Part shown: positions 1 through 6,649 of the stretch, piece after piece
Layout of the letters: the number at the start of each line of letters is the position of its first letter
Numbering within the stretch: the stretch's first letter is position 1
Assembly: GCA_964347035.1 (NCBI GenBank)
Contig: CAYFXE010000052.1
Coordinates: 1 to 17,162, forward strand
Source: CAYFXE01 sp964347035
GTDB taxonomy: Bacteria > Acidobacteriota > Aminicenantia > Aminicenantales > Aminicenantaceae
Direction: 5' to 3'
DNA: 17,162 bases
The notes under the pieces: model-generated
Told to the model about the DNA's origin: nothing
Database searches by the model: none
What the model saw: the letters and a program-made list of their open reading frames with translations, nothing else
Position numbers and translations under genes: made by a program

Positions 1-17
1 CTTGCGAGTATGTCTGA

Positions 18-102
18 GCTGGGGTCAGGCCTTATCCCAAGGTTTTGTACTCGGGTAAAGGCAGAAACAAAGCGCTTCCGGACGACAAGGCCTGACCCCA
101 GC
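18..102. repeat. Dispersed inverted-repeat element, copy 1
   Basis: A perfect 16-bp inverted repeat, GCTGGGGTCAGGCCTT at 18-33 and its complement at 87-102, encloses a 53-nt interior. The left end and the bases after it (through ATCCCAA at 34-40) closely match a second copy at 9767-9845, where the arm reads GGGGTCAGGCTTC and is also followed by ATCCCAA. The interiors otherwise differ. This form (short palindromic intergenic unit with conserved ends) resembles REP/MITE-type elements that are mobilised in trans by IS200-like REP-associated transposases; no transposase is present here, so that is inference. Between this repeat and the promoter at 226 I see nothing else. Confidence 0.75.
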
Positions 103-225
103 AGCAACCGAGAAGGTCGAATGGAGAACGGCGTGAAAAACCTGAAGGGAGCTAGGCCATCCCCAAATACACATTCTTGAACTTTCATCACGGAAATAAA
201 AATGCTTACTCGATGAGAACATAAA

Positions 226-254
226 TTGACTTAGTATGACCGAGTGGATATCAT
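226..254 (+). promoter_or_regulatory. Sigma70-type promoter of the symporter gene
   Basis: A -35 box TTGACT (226-231) and a -10 box TATCAT (249-254) each match the consensus in five of six positions and are separated by exactly 17 nt. The predicted start is near 261, giving a leader of about 43 nt before the ATG at 304. AGGA at 296-299 may serve as the ribosome binding site. Confidence 0.6.
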
Positions 255-303
255 ATTCATTTGAATTTCGTACTGCGAGGAAAAAAAGAAATCCCAGGAT
301 AGG

Positions 304-1533
304 ATGATTAAAGTTAAGCTCCACACACAAATTTTTATCGGATTGATACTGGGAGTTGTCGTCGGGCTTGTATTCGGGGAAAAGGCTCGGATTATCGAGC
401 CAGTCGGCACCATCTTCCTCCGCCTGATCACCATGATTGTCGTTCCCCTGGTGCTCGTCTCGCTGATGCTGGGAACAGCCAGCTTGGGGGATATCCGGAA
501 ATTAGGCCGTATCGGAATAAAAACCGTGGTCTACTTCACCATCACCACTATGGTGGCCATCTCTGTCGGGCTCGGTCTGGCCAACATCGTCCAACCTGGA
601 TTAGGCCTTAATGAGGAGGTGAGAGCCGAACTCTACCAGAGTTATGAGTCCAGAGCCCAGGTGGGGATAGAAAAGATGGAGAAAAAACCATCAGCCATGG
701 AGGTCTTGGTGAACATCGTCCCCACAAATCCGATTAAATCCCTTGTGGAAGGAAATATGCTCCAGGTTATCTTTCTGGCGCTTTTATTCGGCATCGTTCT
801 CACTCTGATCAGGAGAGAGAAATCAGAACCACTCATAAAAGTCCTTGACGGCCTCAACGATGCCATTATCCAGGTGGTGCATATCGCGATGAGGCTGGCG
901 CCTTACGGTGTCCTCGCTCTGATCGCTGCCGTCATCGGCCAGTATGGAGTCAACATCCTCGTAACCTTACTCAAGTATTCGCTCGTAGTCGTAGGGGGCT
1001 TGATGATCTATACTCTCGGCATGAACTGTCTCACCCTGAGCATCCTGGGACGGATGAATCCATTCCGCTTTTTCAAGGCCGTCAAAGAAGCGATGGTCAT
1101 CGCTTTCAGTACCTCCAGCTCGAATGCAGCTCTTCCTGTGAGCATGGAGTGTGTAGAGCATATCGGAGTGACAAGGGAATTCTCGAGCTTTGTCATCCCA
1201 CTCGGAGCGACGGTCAACATGGACGGGACCGCCCTTTACCAAGGAGTGGCCGCTGTATTCATCGCCCAGATCTACGGCATCCCACTCGGTATGATGGATC
1301 AAGTGACCATCGTAATGATGGCTACCCTCGCTTCTGTTGGAGCCGCAGGAGTTCCTGCAGCCGGGATCATCACCCTGGCCATGGTGCTGAAACAGATAGG
1401 TATTCCTCTCGAGGGAATCGCCCTCATCCTGGGCGTGGACAGATTCCTTGATATGTGCCGGACAACCACCAACATCGTCGGCGATATGGCCTGCTCCGTG
1501 ATCATCAAGGAATCTGAAAAAAACAAGTCATGA
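304..1533 (+). CDS. Dicarboxylate/acidic amino acid:cation symporter (DAACS family)
   Basis: This 409-residue inner-membrane protein belongs to the GltP/DctA/GltPh family, which couples uptake of glutamate, aspartate or C4-dicarboxylates to Na+ or H+. The length is usual. Family landmarks are present in order: the serine-rich hairpin-1 motif STSSSNAALP (269-278), NMDGT in the unwound helix 7 (305-309), the GVPAAG hairpin-2 tip (349-354), and helix 8 with D383, R386, T387 and N390. The arginine that binds the substrate side-chain carboxylate in GltPh is kept at R386, favouring an acidic substrate over neutral amino acids. Hydrophobic segments fill most of 7-95 and 150-400. It is monocistronic, with its own promoter at 226-254, and about 100 nt separate it from the next gene. 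Exact substrate and coupling ion cannot be read from the sequence. Confidence 0.95.
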   Translation: MIKVKLHTQIFIGLILGVVVGLVFGEKARIIEPVGTIFLRLITMIVVPLVLVSLMLGTASLGDIRKLGRIGIKTVVYFTITTMVAISVGLGLANIVQPGLGLNEEVRAELYQSYESRAQVGIEKMEKKPSAMEVLVNIVPTNPIKSLVEGNMLQVIFLALLFGIVLTLIRREKSEPLIKVLDGLNDAIIQVVHIAMRLAPYGVLALIAAVIGQYGVNILVTLLKYSLVVVGGLMIYTLGMNCLTLSILGRMNPFRFFKAVKEAMVIAFSTSSSNAALPVSMECVEHIGVTREFSSFVIPLGATVNMDGTALYQGVAAVFIAQIYGIPLGMMDQVTIVMMATLASVGAAGVPAAGIITLAMVLKQIGIPLEGIALILGVDRFLDMCRTTTNIVGDMACSVIIKESEKNKS

Positions 1534-1657
1534 GTGTTCTCCTTTACTCTGTCGATCCAGCAGATTTATTATCTATTATCAAAGGAAGATTTTTTCATTT
1601 TTGACTAGGACATCTCTTACTCCTTAGAGATTGCAGATATCGATGACAGGTGCTGAG

Positions 1658-2752
1658 ATGATCAAAGACGATTGTATTTATTTCAAGGGCGAGAAACCCT
1701 GTCAGTTTAAAAGACTTTGTGATGGATGCCCCCACTACACCTCCTTTCCGATGAAAATCTTACTCATCAAAGGAAGAGCCATGGGTGATGTTTTGAGGAC
1801 GACAACACTCCTTCCTGGACTTAAAAGAAAATACCCGAATAGTCATATCACCTGGCTGGTGGATGAGGAGAGCGTGGACCTTCTCCGGCACAATCCTCTC
1901 TTAAACCGAATCATCCCCTTCCGCTGGCAGGATATCCTACGATTCCTAAAAGAGGAATATCAAATTCTCATTTGCCTGGATAAAGAGATCCCTTCCACGG
2001 CTTTGGCCACGAGCATAAGAAGCGAGCAGAAATTTGGCTTTGGACTGAATACCCACGCCAATTTGACGATCTTCAACAAAGCCAGCCAGTATGCCTACCA
2101 CCTCGGCCTAGACGATGACTTAAAATTTTTTAAGAACAAAAAAACATACCAGGAGATTATCTACGAAGCCTGTGAACTAGATTATCAAAAGGACCGGTAT
2201 GTTTTTCAACTCGTCGAAGAGGATAAGACAAAGGCCCAAAAATTCGTTCGTACTAAAAAGCGTAAAAAGGACCGGCCTTGGATCGGGATAAACACAGGAG
2301 CTGGTTCGAGCTTTGAAACCAAAAGATGGTCCAGAGCAGGATTTCTAGAACTCATCAACTTGTTGACGGAGAACCGAAAGGGCACTGTCTTTTTACTGGG
2401 AGGAGAGAAAGAAAGGTCCCTAAACCGTTGGATCGAAAATAAGACTACAGACAGAGTCTATAACACTGGGAGTTCAAACACCTTACGCGAATTTGCCGGA
2501 TTCCTCTCTCTTCTGGACATAATCGTTACCTCCGACTCCCTGGCTATGCATCTGGCGCTGGCCTTGGAGAAAAAAACCGTTGTTCTCTTCGGGTCCACGG
2601 CTCCTCAAGAGATTGAGCTATACGGCCAAGGCCAAAAAATTTTCGCAGGAGTTGATTGTTCACCTTGCTATAAAGCACGATGCTCTGATATGAAATGCAT
2701 GAAGGCAATCTCTGCTCAGGAAGTTTATCAAGAAATCCTGAAGCTGATATAA
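1658..2752 (+). CDS. Glycosyltransferase family 9 (heptosyltransferase-like) with N-terminal cysteine cluster
   Basis: Probable cytoplasmic ADP-heptose (or related) glycosyltransferase of the WaaC/WaaF/GT9 type, acting on an envelope glycolipid. The GT-B N-terminal start is MKILLIKGRAMGDVLRTTTL, with its G-D-V/T-T loop, and the C-terminal donor half contains GINTGAGSSFETKRWS, LLGGEKE, TSDSLAMHLALAL and VVLFGSTAPQE. Before the GT9 core lies a roughly 30-residue extension with cysteines spaced C-X9-C-X5-C-X2-C, and near the C-terminus another C-P-C...C...C cluster (DCSPCYKARCSDMKCM). I chose the ATG at 1658, preceded by AGG seven bases upstream; a TTG at 1631 and an ATG at 1643 are in the same frame. 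TTGACT at 1601-1606 could be a -35 box, but the -10 is poor. It is followed 3 nt later by the GT2 gene, so both may decorate the same glycan. Confidence 0.88.
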   Translation: MIKDDCIYFKGEKPCQFKRLCDGCPHYTSFPMKILLIKGRAMGDVLRTTTLLPGLKRKYPNSHITWLVDEESVDLLRHNPLLNRIIPFRWQDILRFLKEEYQILICLDKEIPSTALATSIRSEQKFGFGLNTHANLTIFNKASQYAYHLGLDDDLKFFKNKKTYQEIIYEACELDYQKDRYVFQLVEEDKTKAQKFVRTKKRKKDRPWIGINTGAGSSFETKRWSRAGFLELINLLTENRKGTVFLLGGEKERSLNRWIENKTTDRVYNTGSSNTLREFAGFLSLLDIIVTSDSLAMHLALALEKKTVVLFGSTAPQEIELYGQGQKIFAGVDCSPCYKARCSDMKCMKAISAQEVYQEILKLI

Positions 2753-2755
2753 ACC

Positions 2756-3481
2756 ATGGCCTTCAAGAAGACAACTAGGGTGGCCATCGTCATCCCAACC
2801 TACAATGAGAGGGAAAATATCGAGGAATTACTTGATCAAATATTATCTTTAAATATTGATTGGGACCCTCTGCTTGTCATCGTGGATGATGATTCTCCTG
2901 ACGGAACAGGTGAAATCGTAACCTCTCTGGCCCAGGAAGACACACGCCTCCATCCTCTCATCCGGAGAGGAAAAAGGGGACGAGGGACCGCAGGGATCGA
3001 GGGCTTCCGGCAAGCTCTAGAATTGAACCCAGATTTTATCATCGAGATGGACGCTGATTTTTCCCACCGACCGGAGGACATACCACGTCTCCTCGGTCAG
3101 GCGCCACAATGGGATCTAGTCATCGGTTCGAGATTTGTCCCCGGAGGAAAAGATATTGATCGCAACTTACTCAGAAAATTCATCACATCTGTTGTCAGGC
3201 TTTTCCTCAGAATCTATTTGAGAATACCTATCAAGGATATCTCCTCGGGTTTCCGTTGTTTCCACAGAGAAGTCCTGGAGAATATCAAGCTCGAGTCGTT
3301 GAAATCCCAAGGCCCTTCCCTCGTTCAAGAAATCCTCTTCCGGGCTTTCCACAGAGGATTCAGGATAAAGGAGGTTCCGATCACGTTCGAGAATCGCAAG
3401 AGAGGCAAGACAAAACTCAACTTCTCCATACTCCTAGACACACTCATCTTTAACTGGAAACTGAAGCGATCGTCTTGGTAG
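2756..3481 (+). CDS. Polyprenol-phosphate mannosyltransferase-like GT2 (DPM1 type)
   Basis: A 241-residue GT-A fold, family 2 glycosyltransferase resembling dolichol-/polyprenyl-phosphate mannose synthase, which moves a sugar from a nucleotide donor to a polyprenyl phosphate at the inner face of the membrane. Visible motifs are VAIVIPTYNERENI (about 9-22), VDDDSPDGTGE (variant of VDDNSPDGT), the DXD-type metal site EMDADFSH, IGSRFVPGG, ISSGFRCF and the late VPITFENRKRGKTKLN, which is characteristic of this subfamily. There is no C-terminal membrane anchor, so it is the short soluble form. The ATG is 3 nt after the preceding stop and lacks a clear Shine-Dalgarno, implying translational coupling. 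The sugar is not determinable. Confidence 0.9.
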   Translation: MAFKKTTRVAIVIPTYNERENIEELLDQILSLNIDWDPLLVIVDDDSPDGTGEIVTSLAQEDTRLHPLIRRGKRGRGTAGIEGFRQALELNPDFIIEMDADFSHRPEDIPRLLGQAPQWDLVIGSRFVPGGKDIDRNLLRKFITSVVRLFLRIYLRIPIKDISSGFRCFHREVLENIKLESLKSQGPSLVQEILFRAFHRGFRIKEVPITFENRKRGKTKLNFSILLDTLIFNWKLKRSSW

Positions 3482-3483
3482 AC

Positions 3484-4305
3484 ATGAAAAAGAGAAAAGC
3501 CCTCGGCCAACATTTTCTTGTGGATCGACATGTTTTAAACACAATCGTCGATACCATCAACCCCCAAAAGAATGACCTGATCATCGAGGTTGGAGCTGGC
3601 AAAGGCGCTCTGACGTCTCCTTTAGCGATCAAGGCCCAAAAAGTCATTGCTATCGAGAGAGACAATTCACTCATTCCTGCCCTTCAAAGGAAAAAATTGT
3701 CCTCTCTTAAAATCATCGAAGCCGATATTTTGAAGGTGGATCTCAACAAACTGATCGAACGCGAGAAAGACATCGCCCGTCAAGTCAAACTCGTCGGTAA
3801 CCTCCCCTATTCCATCTCAACTCCCCTCCTATTCAAGCTCTTTCCTCTGAGAGAACTCTTCACAGCGTGTGTTTTCCTCCTTCAGAAGGAGGTGGCCCAG
3901 AGAATAAACGCTCATCCTGGATCGAAGAAGTACGCTCCGATCTCAATCCTCTTCCAAATCTATTTTCACATCTCCATCCATGATATCATCCCGCCCCAGG
4001 CATTTACTCCGCCTCCTCAGGTCGAATCCGCTCTGATCTCCCTGGTGAGAAGAAGATTTCCCCTCTTCTCCATCCAAAATGATGGCCTGTTCATGAAGTT
4101 TTTAAAGGGAGCCTTCCGGCACAGGAGAAAAACCCTCCATAATAATCTCGAGAGATTGAATTTTTCCCCGACGTTGATCCATAAGGCCTTTCTCACATTG
4201 GGAATTAAAAATGATATACGGCCCGAGCAGCTTTCGATTGCTCAATGCATCGATCTTTACGATTTACTCTCCTCCGAAATGAACTCAAACGAAATCCAAA
4301 CATAG
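3484..4305 (+). CDS. rsmA: 16S rRNA (adenine1518-N6/adenine1519-N6)-dimethyltransferase RsmA
   Basis: A 273-residue SAM-dependent methyltransferase that dimethylates two adjacent adenines in the helix 45 loop of 16S rRNA during small-subunit maturation. The N-terminus MKKRKALGQHFLVD is the family hallmark. The SAM loop is EVGAGKGALT (35-44), an acidic residue E58 follows strand 2, and the catalytic motif NLPYSIS lies at 106-112. Late motifs KYAPISILFQ and FTPPPQVESALISL are also typical. I prefer the ATG at 3484, since the GQHFL block normally sits about seven residues in; a TTG at 3475 would overlap the previous gene by 7 nt. Only 2 nt separate it from the GT2 stop codon, indicating coupled translation in the same operon. 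Confidence 0.96.
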   Translation: MKKRKALGQHFLVDRHVLNTIVDTINPQKNDLIIEVGAGKGALTSPLAIKAQKVIAIERDNSLIPALQRKKLSSLKIIEADILKVDLNKLIEREKDIARQVKLVGNLPYSISTPLLFKLFPLRELFTACVFLLQKEVAQRINAHPGSKKYAPISILFQIYFHISIHDIIPPQAFTPPPQVESALISLVRRRFPLFSIQNDGLFMKFLKGAFRHRRKTLHNNLERLNFSPTLIHKAFLTLGIKNDIRPEQLSIAQCIDLYDLLSSEMNSNEIQT

Positions 4306-4328
4306 ACTTATTCCGCATGAATTAAATA

Positions 4329-4337
4329 TGCTATAAT
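4329..4337 (+). promoter_or_regulatory. Extended -10 promoter directly before ftsK
   Basis: TGCTATAAT (4329-4337) is a perfect extended -10 (TGn plus consensus TATAAT) in the 40-nt gap between rsmA and ftsK. No convincing -35 box lies at the right distance, as is common for extended -10 promoters. Only 8 nt separate the hexamer from the ATG at 4346, so the predicted start falls at about 4344-4346 and the mRNA from this promoter would be leaderless or nearly so. Confidence 0.55.
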
Positions 4338-4345
4338 TTTTTGTA

Positions 4346-6649
4346 ATGAAAAAGAAGAAAAAGAAAAAACTTCCCCCTCCATCCAGGAAAGTCAAGAAAA
4401 AGAGAAAGATAAATACTTCAGAAGTTATTGCTGTTTTTACGATCCTTGTGGCTGTTTTCATCCTCATCAGTCTCATCAGCTACGATTCCAATGATCCTTC
4501 ATGGGCAAATGCTACGCCATCCAATCAAAGAATACACAATTACGCTGGAAGAGTCGGGGCTTCCCTTGCCGAGGCTCTTCTCCAATTCTTAGGATTCAGT
4601 GCCTTCCTCTTCCCTTTGGGCTTAATCTATATCAGTTTTGGTGCTTTCTTTCCTGACTATCGCCTCTTTTTAAAAACAGTCACCTGTTTCCTGTTCATCA
4701 TTCTCTCCGCTGGCCTGCTTTATATGTTGTTCGAGAAGTTTTCTTGGAGAGGAACCGAGATTCAAGCCGGGGGGATCATCGGCAGTCTGGTCTCATCCCT
4801 TCTCGTCCGTTATTTCAACACCATCGGAACCACCCTGCTCTTGATCGGCCTTCTTGCGCTTTTGATCCTTCTCTCGACAAGGATATCCATCGGCAATATC
4901 CTCAATTTTTTCTCTCGCCTGTTCAGCTTCTTCTTCAAGGAGATTAGGATTAAAATCGTCCGCTACCAGAAGATCAAACAGCGAGAAAAGATGAGAAAGC
5001 GGGTGGTGGAAAAATACTCAGAATCCATCAGCGTGGATAAGGAGAAAAAAAAGAAAGACAAAAAAAAAGAGAAGGCCATTCCACCGAAAATAGAGATCAA
5101 GCCAAAACCTGTTTTCGCTCAACCCAAGAAGCCAGCCATCCCCCAGAAACAGCTTTTTCCAGAGTTGGGGAAAAAGGGAGATTACCAGTTTCCTCCCTTT
5201 AGCCTTTTGGATCCTGGCAAGGCTGTCGAGAAGATCGATAAGAACGAACTCTACGATAAAAAACAGCGCATCGAGGAGAAGCTCTCCGAGTTCCGCGTAG
5301 AAGGGGAAGTGAGAGAATACCACCCTGGACCAGTAGTCACAACCTACGAGTTTTACCCCTCTCCTGGAATCAAGGTCAGTCAGGTGGCCAATCTTTCTGA
5401 AGACCTATCTTTAGCTTTAGAAGCCGAGTCAGTCCGCATCCAGAGAATCCCTGGTAAATCCACCCTCGGTGTCGAGGTTCCCAACAACAGAAGAGAAATC
5501 ATCAAAATCAGGGATATAATCGAATCAGAAAAATTCGTGCGGTCCCCTTCGAAGCTGACTTTTGCCCTCGGGAAAACCATCCATGGTGAGGTCTACCTAA
5601 CAGATTTATCCATCATGCCCCATCTCCTGATAGCCGGAGCTACGGGAACAGGTAAGAGTGTGGCTCTTAACTCCCTTATCGCCAGCATTTTGTACAAAGC
5701 CACTCCTGAAGAAGTAAAGCTCATCTTAATCGATCCCAAGAGATTGGAATTCACTCTCTACGACAGCATTCCCCATCTCCTCTGCCCGGTTGTCCGAGAT
5801 CCTAAAAAAGCAGGCTCCATCCTTTTGGATACCATACGTAAGATGGATGATAGATACCAAAAACTCGGTTACCTGAGGGTGAGAAACATCGAGCAGTATA
5901 ACCAACGAGTTAAAAAGATCCTGAAGGAGAAGAAAACTGAGCTCACTGAAGAGGAAAAAGGAAAACTCAAGCCTATTCCTTATCTCGTCATCATCATCGA
6001 TGAGTTGGCAGAGCTGATGATGATCGGAGCCCAGGATGTCGAATACTGTATCGCTCGCCTGGCTCAGTTGGCCCGGGCCGTCGGGATTCACCTCGTGATG
6101 GCCACCCAGCGTCCATCCATCGATGTCATTACAGGAACGATAAAGAACAATTTTTCCAGTCGGATCGCTTTTCGGGTCCCTTCCAAAGTGGATTCTCGCA
6201 TTATCATCGATTCCTCTGGTGCAGAGAAACTTCTGGGGATGGGGGATATGCTCTTTATGCCTCCCAACTATCCTCGCCTTATTCGACTCCACTGCTCTTA
6301 CATTTCTCTGCCTGAAATCACAAGGCTTATCCGGTTTATAAAGCAGCAGGGAAAACCCAGCTATGATGAAAAAATCGTCCGAGTTCTCAAAAGACCCCCC
6401 ACCCACGCTGAAGAAGAAATCGGGGAAAAAGATGATCTCTATTATAAAGCGGTTGAGCTTATTCTTCTCACTGGACAAGCTTCAGCCTCTTACCTCCAGA
6501 GAAAGCTCAAACTAGGCTATGCCCGAGCAGCCAGGATCATCGACCAAATGGAACAAGAAGGCATTGTCGGCCCCTCAGAAGGAAGCAAGCCTAGAGAGAT
6601 CCTTGTCGACCCCAAATCCTACCTGGCAAAGATGAACGGGGAGAGATGA
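4346..6649 (+). CDS. ftsK: DNA translocase FtsK/SpoIIIE
   Basis: A 767-residue septal DNA pump that clears and aligns the chromosome termini at division. The N-terminus is very basic (seven lysines after Met, then another Lys/Arg stretch to 21), followed by about four membrane segments (roughly 26-46, 78-102, 108-130, 143-178). A charged, lysine-rich linker runs to about 290. The motor has the alpha subdomain (300-410), Walker A GATGTGKS at 431-438, LIDPKRLEFTLYD (461-473), and Walker B LVIIIDE ending at D552-E553, then MATQRPS at 585-591. A winged-helix gamma domain occupies about 697-755 (LTGQASASYLQRKLKLGYAR) and would read polar KOPS-like sites. The linker is short compared with E. coli FtsK, closer to SpoIIIE length. 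There is no Shine-Dalgarno before the ATG; see the promoter at 4329. Confidence 0.96.
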   Translation: MKKKKKKKLPPPSRKVKKKRKINTSEVIAVFTILVAVFILISLISYDSNDPSWANATPSNQRIHNYAGRVGASLAEALLQFLGFSAFLFPLGLIYISFGAFFPDYRLFLKTVTCFLFIILSAGLLYMLFEKFSWRGTEIQAGGIIGSLVSSLLVRYFNTIGTTLLLIGLLALLILLSTRISIGNILNFFSRLFSFFFKEIRIKIVRYQKIKQREKMRKRVVEKYSESISVDKEKKKKDKKKEKAIPPKIEIKPKPVFAQPKKPAIPQKQLFPELGKKGDYQFPPFSLLDPGKAVEKIDKNELYDKKQRIEEKLSEFRVEGEVREYHPGPVVTTYEFYPSPGIKVSQVANLSEDLSLALEAESVRIQRIPGKSTLGVEVPNNRREIIKIRDIIESEKFVRSPSKLTFALGKTIHGEVYLTDLSIMPHLLIAGATGTGKSVALNSLIASILYKATPEEVKLILIDPKRLEFTLYDSIPHLLCPVVRDPKKAGSILLDTIRKMDDRYQKLGYLRVRNIEQYNQRVKKILKEKKTELTEEEKGKLKPIPYLVIIIDELAELMMIGAQDVEYCIARLAQLARAVGIHLVMATQRPSIDVITGTIKNNFSSRIAFRVPSKVDSRIIIDSSGAEKLLGMGDMLFMPPNYPRLIRLHCSYISLPEITRLIRFIKQQGKPSYDEKIVRVLKRPPTHAEEEIGEKDDLYYKAVELILLTGQASASYLQRKLKLGYARAARIIDQMEQEGIVGPSEGSKPREILVDPKSYLAKMNGER

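Noticed and set aside
25..330. Minus-strand frame of 101 codons covering the inverted repeat and the symporter promoter
   Set aside because: It reads through the palindromic element and into the symporter gene, and its product looks like random translation.
1534..1630. Intrinsic terminator after the symporter or strong promoter before GT9
   Set aside because: No stem with a following T-tract is visible, and the TTGACT at 1601 lacks a -10 with more than three matching bases at acceptable spacing.
5726..6478. Long open frame of 250 codons on the minus strand opposite ftsK
   Set aside because: It lies entirely antisense to the well-conserved FtsK motor domain, its product has no recognisable motif, and no ribosome site precedes it.
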